DNA from: Lentzea sp. NBRC 102530
GTDB lineage: Bacteria > Actinomycetota > Actinomycetes > Mycobacteriales > Pseudonocardiaceae
NCBI RefSeq assembly: GCF_030269365.1
Contig: NZ_BSTF01000005.1
Location: 496,001 to 560,000 of the forward strand
DNA: 64,000 nucleotides
Reading direction: 5' to 3'
The translations under genes were made by a program, and so were the position numbers. The notes under the pieces were generated by a model. It saw nothing but the letters and a program-made list of their open reading frames with translations. It made no database searches and was not told the DNA's origin. Below are positions 1 to 7,935 of this stretch, piece after piece. Position 1 is the stretch's first letter; the number at the start of each line of letters is the position of its first letter.

Positions 1-390
1 CGCCTCCTCCACGCTGAACCACTGAACGCGGTCGACCTCGGGGAACGTCTTGCGCTGCCCCGACTTCGGCGGCCACTCCATCTCGAACGTGCCGGGCGTG
101 ACCGCCCCGGGGTCGAGGTCGCCCTCGAGCGCCCACACCGTGATGACCTTGCCGGAGCCCTTGGCCTCGCCGAGCGGGATCAGCTCGCCGTCCGGCACGG
201 GCAGGCCGAGCTCCTCCTCGAACTCCCGGCGCGCCGCCGCCTCGGGCGTCTCGTCGTCGGTGTGCTCGCCCTTCGGCACGGACCACGCGCCGGCGTCCTT
301 GCGGGCCCAGAACGGGCCGCCCATGTGCCCGAGCAGCACCTCGAGCTGGGTCGTGTTTCTGAACAGCAGGATTCCGGCCGACCGTTTCAT
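1..390 (-). CDS. NUDIX hydrolase, 3' end outside window
   Basis: The protein hydrolyses a nucleoside diphosphate linked to some moiety; the substrate cannot be told from sequence. The Nudix box is complete: a Gly, five residues, a Glu, then the helix REFEEELGL at about residues 52-60. An opening KRSAGILLF strand is typical of the small stand-alone NUDIX proteins. The start at 390 leaves 130 codons in the window; an in-frame ATG at 399 would add three residues and would give an almost leaderless message. The gene is divergent from the polymerase IV gene, with under 30 bp between the two starts, so the promoters must overlap. The C-terminus lies beyond position 1. Confidence 0.85.
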   Translation of the reverse strand, partial: MKRSAGILLFRNTTQLEVLLGHMGGPFWARKDAGAWSVPKGEHTDDETPEAAARREFEEELGLPVPDGELIPLGEAKGSGKVITVWALEGDLDPGAVTPGTFEMEWPPKSGQRKTFPEVDRVQWFSVEEA

Positions 391-416
391 ACCGCCCATT
401 ATCTATTCTGGCCAGC

Positions 417-1478
417 ATGGCGGACTGGGTCCTGCACGTGGACCTCGACCAGTTCATCGCGGCGGTCGAGGTGCTGCGTGACCCCTCGTTGCGTGGCAAG
501 CCCGTGGTGGTGGGCGGCAACGGCGACCCGACCGAACGCGCGGTCGTGGCCACGGCGTCCTATGAGGCACGGGAGTTCGGCGTGCGGTCCGGCCTGCCGC
601 TGCGCACGGCGTTCAAGAAGCTCCCGGACGCCGTCTACCTGCCCGTCGACCACGCCCTGTACGAGGCGGCGTCGGCCGAGGTCATGGCCGTGCTGCGGTC
701 GTTCCCGGTGGTCGTCGAGGTGATGGGGTGGGACGAGGCGTTCGTCGGCGTCACCGCGGACGACCCGGTGGCGTTCGCCCGGTCGGTGCAGGAGGCGGTG
801 CTGGCGGCGACCGGCCTGCACTGCTCGGTCGGCATCGGCGACAACAAGCTGCGCGCCAAGATCGCGACCGAGTTCGGCAAACCCGCCGGGGTGTTCCAGC
901 TGACCAGGGAGAACTGGGTCGAGGTGATGGGGCACCGGCCGACGTCCGCGCTGTGGGGCATCGGCGCGAAGACGGCGAAGAAGCTCGCCGAGCTGGGCCT
1001 CGAGACCGTGACGGACCTGGCGTCGGCGTCGCCGGACGTGCTGGCCGCCCGGTTCGGGCCGCGGATGGGCCCGTACTTCCGGACCGTCGCGCTCGGCGCG
1101 GGCGACACGGTCGTGAGCTCGACGCCGTGGGTCGTGAAGTCCCGGTCGCACGAGAAGACGTTCCAGCAGGACCTGGAGTCGCTGGAGGACGTCCGGCGCG
1201 AGGTCGTGGCGCTGGCGCACCAGGTGGCGGCGGACGTCGTGGCCGAGGGACGCCCGGCGGTGCGGGTGGGCGTGAAGGTGCGGTTCGCGCCGTTCTTCAC
1301 CAAGGTGCGGCTGATGAAGCTGCCCGCGCCGACGTCTTCGGCCGACGACCTGGCCGAGGCCGCTCTGGTCGTGCTGGACCGCTTCGAACACGGCCGGGCG
1401 GTACGCCTCCTGGGGGTCCGCGCGGAATTCTCTGACGATGACGTCGAACCGAAGCCTTCTCGTTCGACGTATCAGTAA
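417..1478 (+). CDS. dinB: DNA polymerase IV, DinB2-like Y-family polymerase
   Basis: This is a translesion DNA polymerase of 353 residues. The first acidic motif is HVDLDQF (Asp9, Asp11) and the second is GWDEAF, as in mycobacterial DinB2 rather than the YSIDEAF form of E. coli DinB. A helix-hairpin-helix follows (LWGIGAKTAKKLAELG, about residues 180-196) and then the little-finger domain. The steric-gate position after DLDQF is Ile14, where most DNA polymerases have Phe or Tyr; mycobacterial DinB2 has Leu there and readily incorporates ribonucleotides. No C-terminal beta-clamp motif is obvious. No LexA box is visible upstream, so SOS control is not supported. A 69-residue protein follows on the same strand. 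Confidence 0.93.
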   Translation: MADWVLHVDLDQFIAAVEVLRDPSLRGKPVVVGGNGDPTERAVVATASYEAREFGVRSGLPLRTAFKKLPDAVYLPVDHALYEAASAEVMAVLRSFPVVVEVMGWDEAFVGVTADDPVAFARSVQEAVLAATGLHCSVGIGDNKLRAKIATEFGKPAGVFQLTRENWVEVMGHRPTSALWGIGAKTAKKLAELGLETVTDLASASPDVLAARFGPRMGPYFRTVALGAGDTVVSSTPWVVKSRSHEKTFQQDLESLEDVRREVVALAHQVAADVVAEGRPAVRVGVKVRFAPFFTKVRLMKLPAPTSSADDLAEAALVVLDRFEHGRAVRLLGVRAEFSDDDVEPKPSRSTYQ

Positions 1479-1506
1479 GTAGAGGATTCACCGCTGGGAG
1501 AAGAAG

Positions 1507-1716
1507 ATGACCGACTCACTGACACACCGCGACCGCGCCGTTCTCAGGGCCGTCGCGGACGGCCGCTGCGAGATCGCCGGAACCGCCCTGCTGGTCGACG
1601 GCCTGTGCTGCGCCGACCAGTTCGCGGGCCTGCGGCTGCGCATCGCGGGCCTGATCAGCACCCGTCCGGGGCCCGCCGCGCTGACCGACGCGGGCTACGA
1701 GATGCTCGCCGCCTGA
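1507..1716 (+). CDS. small conserved-looking protein, 69 aa
   Basis: A good ribosome-binding site (GGGAGAAGAAG) precedes the ATG. The sequence reads as a compact winged-helix-like fold: a helical start (RDRAVLRAVADGRC), a middle with paired cysteines (LCCADQF) and an end of the type seen in small DNA-binding proteins (LTDAGYEML). This fold suggestion is inference only. The gene lies 28 bp behind the polymerase IV gene and may share its transcript. Its 3' end overlaps the convergent methyltransferase gene by 22 bp. Confidence 0.6.
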   Translation: MTDSLTHRDRAVLRAVADGRCEIAGTALLVDGLCCADQFAGLRLRIAGLISTRPGPAALTDAGYEMLAA

Positions 1717-2438
1717 CCTTTGCGGAACACCGACATCAGGTACTTGTTCGAGAACCGGTAGACACCGTCTGCGGTTCGGTACGGCTTCGTCGCGGCCCTG
1801 ATTCTTTCCGCGACTTCCTCCTCACCTTCCTTTTCGATGATGCGCTGGTAGCTGCCCACGCTCAGGAAGCTGCGCAGCATCGTGGCCTCGTCGGGATGGA
1901 CCTGGGGGATGTCGATCGTGATTTTCTCCTGTGCCTCAGGCAACTTCGCGCGCGTGCGTCCGCTCTCGCCGCGCACGGCCCGGCCGACCACGAGCACGTC
2001 GCTCGGCAGTTCCGGGTGCCACTCGCACACGACCACGTAGTCCTTGCTGACCCGTCGCGCTTCTTCGAACGCCTCGTCGGGATCTGCGGCGAAGAACAGC
2101 GCGTTGAACGCCGTGACGACGTCGAAGGTGTTGTCCTGCCAGGGAAGCGGGCCGAGCGGTAGTTCGCGGAACTCCGCGGTGCTCGCCCGCCGGGCCAGCG
2201 CGATCATGGTCGGCGAGATGTCGATGCCGGTTGCTTTCGCGCCTGCTTCTGTTGCGAGGGCGCAGAACTCACCGCTGCCACAGGCCAGGTCGAGCACCGT
2301 GGTGCCGTGCGTGACGCCGGTGCGTTCGAGCGCCGTCGTCCAGGCGGGTGTGGACATCCCGGCGCCCAGCGCCGCTCGTTGCGCGGCTTTGCGGCCCCAC
2401 AGTTCGCCTTCCTGCTCCTGCGCTGACTTCTCGTCCAT
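1695..2438 (-). CDS. class I SAM-dependent methyltransferase
   Basis: This 247-residue protein has the Rossmann motif I of SAM methyltransferases (VLDLACGSGEFC, with the acidic GIDIS motif after it) and a motif IV-like FDVVTAFNALFF segment. It belongs to the broad Methyltransf_11/UbiE-like group; the substrate cannot be deduced. The ATG at 2438 is preferred; a GTG at 2465 would add nine residues that do not look conserved. The gene is divergent from the next gene and overlaps the small gene downstream tail to tail. Confidence 0.85.
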   Translation of the reverse strand: MDEKSAQEQEGELWGRKAAQRAALGAGMSTPAWTTALERTGVTHGTTVLDLACGSGEFCALATEAGAKATGIDISPTMIALARRASTAEFRELPLGPLPWQDNTFDVVTAFNALFFAADPDEAFEEARRVSKDYVVVCEWHPELPSDVLVVGRAVRGESGRTRAKLPEAQEKITIDIPQVHPDEATMLRSFLSVGSYQRIIEKEGEEEVAERIRAATKPYRTADGVYRFSNKYLMSVFRKGQAASIS

Positions 2439-2504
2439 GGTTGCGACCCTAGCCGGGTGATCCACTCGCGTGCCCGCCGTGATCCGGTGGCGGTGGCGCG
2501 GATC

Positions 2505-3341
2505 ATGGAGGGCATGAGTGTGCTGGCGCGCGTGCTGCGTGCGGTGGGTGGGGAAGAGGTGCTGGACCGCCTGTCCGGGCTGTCCGGCAGCGACCTGACG
2601 ACGCTGCTGCTCGCGCTGGCACGGCGGCGGGCCGGAGCGCGGTCGGGCGCGGACGTGGTGCGGCAGTATCGATCCGACCGCTTCGTCGCGCCGGCCGAGG
2701 TGCCGTTCGCGGTGCTGCGCGCGGCCGAGGACCGGCTGCTGGCCGCGCTACCGCCGTCGTTCTCGGTGCTGGGCCTCGCGCCGCTGGCGCCGCTCGGCAC
2801 GTGTTCCGCCGTGGCCGAGATGGACCAGAACAACGTCGTGTCGACCGTGCGCGGCACCGAGGTCGCGGCCGACCCGACCAACGCCCTCGCGCTGGAAGCC
2901 GCGCTGCGACGGCGATCCGGCCCTGACGACGTCCGGCTCGCCGCGGTGCAACGGGTGGTGCGCGCGCAACTCTTCCACGGTGCCGGGAGGTTCGCGCACT
3001 TCACGTTGTTCGCGGCGGTGTCCGCCGGCCGTGACCGCGGCTCGCTGGCGTTCGAACGCGAGCACTTCGCCGAGCACGTCGAGTACCTGCGCGCCGCCTG
3101 CGGTGACGTGGAATTCCGTGTGACGGTGCTGGATCCGCGGTACGAGGTGGTGCGGGGAACGCTGCCCGCCGACCCCTCCCGGCGGACCGGGTACTACAAG
3201 GGCTTGTGCTTCAAGGTGTTCCGCGACGGCGTCGAGATCGGCGACGGCGGTTTCGTCGACTGGACCCAGCGCCTGACGGGCAACCGCAAGGAGCGCCTGC
3301 TGATCAGCGGCGTGGGCGTTGACCGCTTCGCCACGCTCTGA
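2505..3341 (+). CDS. conserved protein of unknown function
   Basis: The protein has about 278 residues and no domain that I can name with confidence. Its most striking stretch is LGTCSAVAEMDQNNVVS followed by TVRGTEVAADPTNALALE; this has a faint class II aminoacyl-tRNA synthetase-like feel, but the claim is weak. It looks soluble, with no signal peptide or membrane segment. Possible starts are the GTG at 2457, ATG at 2505 and ATG at 2514; none has a well-spaced ribosome-binding site, so the start is uncertain. The gene stands alone between the divergent methyltransferase and the DUF397 gene. Confidence 0.7.
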   Translation: MEGMSVLARVLRAVGGEEVLDRLSGLSGSDLTTLLLALARRRAGARSGADVVRQYRSDRFVAPAEVPFAVLRAAEDRLLAALPPSFSVLGLAPLAPLGTCSAVAEMDQNNVVSTVRGTEVAADPTNALALEAALRRRSGPDDVRLAAVQRVVRAQLFHGAGRFAHFTLFAAVSAGRDRGSLAFEREHFAEHVEYLRAACGDVEFRVTVLDPRYEVVRGTLPADPSRRTGYYKGLCFKVFRDGVEIGDGGFVDWTQRLTGNRKERLLISGVGVDRFATL

Positions 3342-3498
3342 TTGCATGTCATGTCAACAGGTTCTCCGTGCGCGTGTCCTTGAACTGACGCCTTTCTGTC
3401 TACTGGATGGCGCACCTCTGGCGGTGTCTCGATCAACTTGCCGGAATTAGGCTCAGGTGTGGCCTTGTCGGGTCGGGGACCTTGCCGGGAGGGCGACG

Positions 3499-3678
3499 AT
3501 GGCGGCGGAGCTCACGTGGAAACGCAGTTCGTACAGCGGTCAAGCCAGCGGTGACTGCGTCGAGTGCGCTGGTGACGGCCGAGTGATCTTGCTGAGGGAT
3601 TCGAAGGACCGCGCTGGCGAGCGCTTGGCGGTTTCGCCGGAGGCCTGGCACGCGTTCCTCCTGCTTGCCCGTTCGTGA
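3499..3678 (+). CDS. DUF397 domain protein, 59 aa
   Basis: The 59-residue product is a stand-alone DUF397 domain: the opening LTWKRSSYS, a central GDCVECA and a final SPEAWHAFLL are its hallmarks. In actinomycetes such proteins are almost always encoded beside an Xre/DUF5753 regulator, as here, and the pairs act in development or antibiotic regulation (for example around whiJ). The ATG at 3499 is chosen because GGGAGGG precedes it; the open frame extends further upstream to 3457. The usual gene order is regulator first; here DUF397 comes first. Confidence 0.88.
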   Translation: MAAELTWKRSSYSGQASGDCVECAGDGRVILLRDSKDRAGERLAVSPEAWHAFLLLARS

Positions 3679-3818
3679 AGACGCCGAACGGGTGAAATCC
3701 GTCCACTCGGACGGAGTCTCGATTTGATCTGCAGCGCCGCTTTCTGCGATCTTTCCCTCTGATATTGGTCAATTGGTGGTCAACCATTGTGGAGCCCCTC
3801 CAATTGAGGGCTACCATT

Positions 3819-3832
3819 CTGCTACCTAGCAG
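3819..3832. promoter_or_regulatory. palindrome, possible Xre operator
   Basis: CTGCTA-CC-TAGCAG is a perfect 6-bp inverted repeat with a 2-bp centre, ending 17 bp before the TTG start of the Xre gene. Its position and size suit an autoregulatory operator. No binding site for this family is known to me that would confirm it. Confidence 0.4.
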
Positions 3833-3848
3833 ATTGAGGAGTGGCGCG

Positions 3849-4712
3849 TTGCCCCGCAAGGAAAGTCCTGTCGTGCTGCAGAAGCGGCTGCTCAGTGAGT
3901 TGAAGCAGACGCGGGACGAGCTTGGTCTCAGTCAGCAGGCAGTGGCCGACGCGATGGACTGGTCCGTTTCGAAACTGATCAGGATCGAGAAGGGGGAGAA
4001 CAAGATCTCCGTCACCGACGTGCAGGCGCTCCTCTTCCACTACGGGGTGCGTGACGACGACCGGGTCGCCGAACTGGTGGGCATCACCAGGGCGATCCGG
4101 CAGTCGAAGTCGGCGTGGATGGAGAAGTACCGGGGATCGTTCACCGAGCAGTTCGCCAAGTTCGTCGAGCTGGAGACGGCCGCCGTCCGCATCCGGCAGA
4201 GCCAGCTCAACGTGGTGTCCGGACTGCTGCAGACCCCGGACTACGCGCACGCGCTGGTGAAGAGCTATGGAAACACGGACGCGGTGGTCGAGCGGGGCGT
4301 CGAGATCCGCATGCACCGCCAGTCGGTGCTGGATCCGGACGGCCCCGACATCTCGATCATCCTCGACGAGTCGGTGCTGCACCGCGTCATCGGCAACGAG
4401 GGTGTGCTCCGCCGCCAGCTCATGCGGATCGGGGAGGTCGCGGCGCTGGACCACGTGACCGTCCAGATCCTGCCGTTCTCCGCCGGCATCCACCCGGCGA
4501 TGAAGGGCTCGTTCTCGATCTTGGAGTTCTCCGAGGGGGAGGAGGACTTCGCTCTGCTGCTCGAACACCCGGGCCGCGACGAGCTGATGACGTCCGGGCC
4601 GGAGCTCAAGGAGTTCCTGAACTACTTCATCCAGCTGGAGGGCTTCGCGCTGCCGGCGGAGAAGACGCCCGACGTGATCGACCGACGACTCAAGGAACTA
4701 GGAGGGGCCTGA
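3849..4712 (+). CDS. Xre-family regulator with DUF5753 domain
   Basis: This 287-residue protein has an N-terminal Xre helix-turn-helix (about residues 12-68; LGLSQQAVADAMDWSVSKL and the KGENKIS turn) and a C-terminal DUF5753 region (from about residue 95; SGLLQTPDYAHAL and ILPFSAGIHPAM are typical). It forms the usual regulator/DUF397 partnership with the gene 170 bp upstream. The TTG start at 3849 is preferred because GAGGAG lies 9 bp before it; a GTG at 3873 is possible. A palindrome just upstream suggests self-regulation. A strong hairpin follows the stop codon. Confidence 0.88.
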   Translation: MPRKESPVVLQKRLLSELKQTRDELGLSQQAVADAMDWSVSKLIRIEKGENKISVTDVQALLFHYGVRDDDRVAELVGITRAIRQSKSAWMEKYRGSFTEQFAKFVELETAAVRIRQSQLNVVSGLLQTPDYAHALVKSYGNTDAVVERGVEIRMHRQSVLDPDGPDISIILDESVLHRVIGNEGVLRRQLMRIGEVAALDHVTVQILPFSAGIHPAMKGSFSILEFSEGEEDFALLLEHPGRDELMTSGPELKEFLNYFIQLEGFALPAEKTPDVIDRRLKELGGA

Positions 4713-4724
4713 ATCGCAATGGCC

Positions 4725-4756
4725 GGGCGGGTGGCTGCGCCAACAGCCACCCGTCC
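4725..4756 (+). terminator. hairpin after the Xre gene
   Basis: A stem of about 13 pairs (core CGGGTGGCTG / CAGCCACCCG, loop CGCCAA) starts 12 bp after the Xre stop codon. No U-tract follows, as is common for actinobacterial terminators. Confidence 0.6.
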
Positions 4757-4995
4757 GATGGCAACCCACAACCGAACCCCAGTCCATTGAGGCGAGGCGA
4801 TGTCGCCGTAGGCAAGCCTATGACGTTCGACCCCTGATGAGTGCCGCCATCCAGGTCCCGTTCGGGTGATTGGACCTCGCCACACCGGTCTTCGCCGACC
4901 GGCGCGCGACCACACCCGCAGGAGGCGCACCATGTGCAATGACACCAGAAATCGCACCCACCCCCTCGTTGTCCATCACGGGAGAGGTCGCTGCG

Positions 4996-6582
4996 ATGGC
5001 CATATTCGTTAGCTACAGCAGTAGCGATGGGGGCCCGGCCGCCTCCGCGGTCGTGGGGGCGTTGCGCTCTCGCGGGTTCGACGTGCTGTGGGACGGCGAT
5101 CTCACGATCATCCACCCACTGTCCATTCCGGCCTGGATGGAGACCGCCGTCCGGGACCGCACGGTCCTCGTCATCGTGTCCGACGACTACCTGAAGGCGT
5201 TGCTGTCCAACGACTTCCTCGAGCGCAGGGGAGTGCGCTACGAGGCAGGCCTGGTGCGGCACAAGATCTACCACCACGGTGGCGCGAACGGCTGCGCCGT
5301 CCTGCCCGTGGTGCCGCCCGACATCGACGCGAACGCACTGCCGTCCGTCCTGCAGCAGCTGGTGATCCACCGCTTCGATCCCCGCACGTTGCACGGCGAG
5401 GAGGAGCTGGTGCGCAGTCTGGGCGCGCTCGAGGTCGTGGAGAACGGGGGTGAGGTCATGCAGGTGGAACAGGGGGTGCACCGCAGTCGCGTCACGTTGG
5501 CGGCTCTGGAGGCACATCCGCCGTCGTCCGCGTTCGCCTACCGGCTCGCGCACGACCTGGTGGAACAGGGGGAAGGCGATCTCGAACTCGCCAGGGCCTT
5601 CGACTCGGTGGTGGCCGTCGCCAAGGCGCACGGCGACGTCCGGCTGGTCAGCCGGCTGTCGCAGGTGTGCCTGAAGACGCTCTCGTCGACGTTGCCGCTG
5701 AAGGGGGAGAGCGCCCTCATGGCCAAGGTCCTCGTGTCCGGCAAGGCCTGGCACCTGCTGCGGGAGCACAGGTTCAGCCAGGCGGCGTCGGTCGCCGAGG
5801 AGGGCACGCAGATCGCGAAGAAGTACCGCGACCTGACGACCGCCGCCCGCGGCCAACGCGCCCACGCGCGCGTGTTCCTGCACATGGCGATGGAGGCGAT
5901 GCCGTACGACCGCGAGTTCTACCTGCGCAACTGCGAGCACCTGCTGATCCTCGCCACGACGCTCTACCGCTCCATCTGCGGACCCACCAGCGAGGAGGTC
6001 GGGGTGTGCGCCTCGCTGCACGCGGAGAAGCAGTTGCTGCGGTACGAGATGACCGGTGAACGCGACCTGCTCGCCGGTGCGGGGGAGAGCGCGGGCATCG
6101 CCGAGGGGCTGCTGACCCCCGGCACCGAGCCGTACCACTGGCTCACCGTCCTGCAGGCACGCCTGTGCCTCGCGGCGCGGAAGTACAACGAGGGCAAGGA
6201 GTTCGTCAGCAGCGTCATCGCCACCGCGGACTTCCCGGAGGTGGTCGCGCGGTCCCACCAGGTGCGCGCCGACCTGCTCCTCGCCACCCGCGAGAAGTCC
6301 GAGGCGGTGCGCGACCTGCTCGTCGCCGAGGAGCTGTTCCGCAGGCTCGGCTGCGACTACGCGGCGGCCACCTGCTGGTGGACGATCGCGAAGATCGACT
6401 CGACCAAGCTCGTCAGCTTCCGCCTCAGCGCGGCCGACGTGCAACGGCTCGAAGACCTCGCACCCGATCCGCGCGACCGCCGGCTGGCCGTGCTCGCCCA
6501 CGAACTCCGTGCGGCGAAACGGCTCGGCAGGCGGTGCGTGCCCGACTGGGCGTGCCTCGTCGACCGCGTGCAGCACGCTTGA
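4996..6582 (+). CDS. SEFIR-domain protein with long helical repeat region
   Basis: The first 150 residues are a SEFIR domain, a TIR relative used in protein-protein signalling: the opening IFVSYSSSD, GFDVLWDGDL, the PAWME helix, VLVIVSDDYL, and the RGVRYEAGLVRHKIY / VLPVV end are in the family's order. The remaining 380 residues are almost all helical and resemble degenerate TPR or other alpha-solenoid repeats. No signal peptide or membrane segment is present. The ATG at 4996 is chosen because GGAGAGG lies 9 bp before it and the domain begins at once; the open frame extends to 4870 without domain homology. Bacterial SEFIR/TIR-solenoid proteins are often conflict or signalling proteins, but no partner effector is encoded next to it. 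Confidence 0.82.
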   Translation: MAIFVSYSSSDGGPAASAVVGALRSRGFDVLWDGDLTIIHPLSIPAWMETAVRDRTVLVIVSDDYLKALLSNDFLERRGVRYEAGLVRHKIYHHGGANGCAVLPVVPPDIDANALPSVLQQLVIHRFDPRTLHGEEELVRSLGALEVVENGGEVMQVEQGVHRSRVTLAALEAHPPSSAFAYRLAHDLVEQGEGDLELARAFDSVVAVAKAHGDVRLVSRLSQVCLKTLSSTLPLKGESALMAKVLVSGKAWHLLREHRFSQAASVAEEGTQIAKKYRDLTTAARGQRAHARVFLHMAMEAMPYDREFYLRNCEHLLILATTLYRSICGPTSEEVGVCASLHAEKQLLRYEMTGERDLLAGAGESAGIAEGLLTPGTEPYHWLTVLQARLCLAARKYNEGKEFVSSVIATADFPEVVARSHQVRADLLLATREKSEAVRDLLVAEELFRRLGCDYAAATCWWTIAKIDSTKLVSFRLSAADVQRLEDLAPDPRDRRLAVLAHELRAAKRLGRRCVPDWACLVDRVQHA

Positions 6583-6590
6583 CCCCGCGG

Positions 6591-6614
6591 CGCGGCCGTT
6601 GCGCGACGGCCGCG
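6591..6614. terminator. hairpin between convergent genes
   Basis: A perfect 9-bp stem (CGCGGCCGT / ACGGCCGCG, loop TGCGCG) lies 8 bp after the SEFIR gene and just before the 3' end of the convergent SRPBCC gene. It could end transcription from both sides. Confidence 0.5.
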
Positions 6615-6632
6615 TCCGGTGGGTTGCGCCGG

Positions 6633-7523
6633 TCAGCGTCCGGCGTAGCGCTTGGCCAGTTCCTCTTCCCTGTCCGCGGGCCACGGGCCGCGGATCTCGC
6701 CCTGCGTGGCCGCGAAGAACAGCTCCAGGCGCACGTGCCACGCCGCGAGCGCCTCCGGGCCGTGGGCGTTCTCCTGCGTCAGCGTCACCGTGGTGCCCTG
6801 CAGGGGGACGTGTTCGAACTCCCAGCGCACCTTGCCCCGCGGCTCACCGTCGCGCAGCCACTCGTACTCCAGCACGCGCGGTGCCTCGGCCCTGGTGACC
6901 CTGCCCGGCGTGAGGCCGGGGTGAGCTGCCTGAGCGGGCACGGCGTCCTCGGTGTCTTCGGTGCCTTCGGTGAGGAGTTGCCAGGCGTCGTCCAGCGGCG
7001 CCCAGACGAGGTCGCGCACGAACCGGATGCCCTCGGGTTCGTCGGTGCCCTCGTCGAGGCCGAACTCCCTGACGTAGTGCTCGATGCGGGAGAACCACTC
7101 CGTCGGCGGCTCGAACTCCGCGCCGTCGGCGTGGGCCTCCAGGGCGTCGAGGCAGGTGATCCAGCCGGGGACGTCGCGGCCCACCGAGAGCTTGTTGGTG
7201 ACGACGGCGGTGAAGACCAGCAGGCAGCCCTCGTCGCGCGGCAGGATCTCGAAGCGCAGCACGTCGCCCGCCCAGCGGAAGGCGAAGACCTTCGGCGGGT
7301 CGGACTCCAGCAGTTCGCCCTCGCCGCCGTCGGCGTCCACCGGGGCCGCGTCGGGGAACGTGAAGCGCAGCTTCGTGCCGTCGATCTCCACCTCGGCCGG
7401 GAACCAGTGCTTCATCTCGGCGGGTTCGGTGACGACCCGCCAGACCTTCTCCGGCGAGTGCCGCAGCGCGCGTTCGAAGCGCAGCACGGGCTTGCCCTCG
7501 ATCATCTGCAGTTCGGCGTCCAC
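6633..7523 (-). CDS. double SRPBCC (AHSA1-like) domain protein
   Basis: The 296-residue product has an AHSA1-type SRPBCC domain at about residues 10-150 (LRHSPEKVWRVVTEPAEMKHWF, then GWITCLDALEAH) and a second, more diverged START-like half to the C-terminus (VLEYEWL, FEHVPLQGTTVTLT). These helix-grip folds bind hydrophobic ligands or act as stress proteins. It is the second gene of a two-gene operon behind an ArsR regulator, with 3 bp between the genes. ArsR-SRPBCC pairs are common in actinomycetes, and the regulator presumably controls this gene. Confidence 0.88.
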   Translation of the reverse strand: MDAELQMIEGKPVLRFERALRHSPEKVWRVVTEPAEMKHWFPAEVEIDGTKLRFTFPDAAPVDADGGEGELLESDPPKVFAFRWAGDVLRFEILPRDEGCLLVFTAVVTNKLSVGRDVPGWITCLDALEAHADGAEFEPPTEWFSRIEHYVREFGLDEGTDEPEGIRFVRDLVWAPLDDAWQLLTEGTEDTEDAVPAQAAHPGLTPGRVTRAEAPRVLEYEWLRDGEPRGKVRWEFEHVPLQGTTVTLTQENAHGPEALAAWHVRLELFFAATQGEIRGPWPADREEELAKRYAGR

Positions 7524-7526
7524 GGG

Positions 7527-7838
7527 TCAGTCCCCTTCGATCTCGTCGAGTCGTCGTTCCAGTGCGTCCAGGCTCTTCTCCCACATCCGCCGGTACGGCG
7601 CGAGCCAGGCGTCGAGCTCCGCCAGCGGCCCCGCCGACACCCGGTAGAAGCGCTTCTGGGCGTCGATGCGCACCTCGACCAGCCCGGCCTCCCGCAACAC
7701 CCTGAGGTGCTTCGAGACGGTCGGCTGGGCGAGGGTCAGCCGGTCGACCAGGTCACCGACCGGTCGCTCGCGTTCCCGCAGCAGGTCGAGGATCTCCCGG
7801 CGCCTCGGATCCGCCAGCACGGCGAACGTGGATGCCAT
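7527..7838 (-). CDS. ArsR-family transcriptional regulator
   Basis: This 103-residue winged-helix regulator has the standard ArsR order: LADPRRREILDLLRE, the recognition helix AQPTVSKHLRVLREAGLV and a wing ending RFYRVSAGP. No metal-binding cysteine motif is present, so it is one of the metal-independent ArsR proteins that usually control an adjacent SRPBCC gene. The ATG at 7838 is chosen from the family start; the open frame runs back to 7946 with no homology. It is divergent from the aminotransferase gene, with about 97 bp between the starts. Confidence 0.9.
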   Translation of the reverse strand: MASTFAVLADPRRREILDLLRERERPVGDLVDRLTLAQPTVSKHLRVLREAGLVEVRIDAQKRFYRVSAGPLAELDAWLAPYRRMWEKSLDALERRLDEIEGD

Positions 7839-7935
7839 GCGGGCAACATAGCTCTGCTGGAATATAAGCGCCAGTGGTACCACTGGTCGAGAAACGGCGT
7901 CCGGTTCCGGGCGGCCCCGGATTACCGTGCGGTCC

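Noticed and set aside
400-416. SOS box between the NUDIX and polymerase IV genes
   Set aside because: No TCGAAC-N4-GTTCGA-like sequence; the gap is too small and A/T-rich, fitting simple overlapping promoters.
4690-6741. 683-residue open frame on the minus strand
   Set aside because: It is antisense to the SEFIR gene, Arg/His/Gly-rich without any domain, and arises from high GC content.
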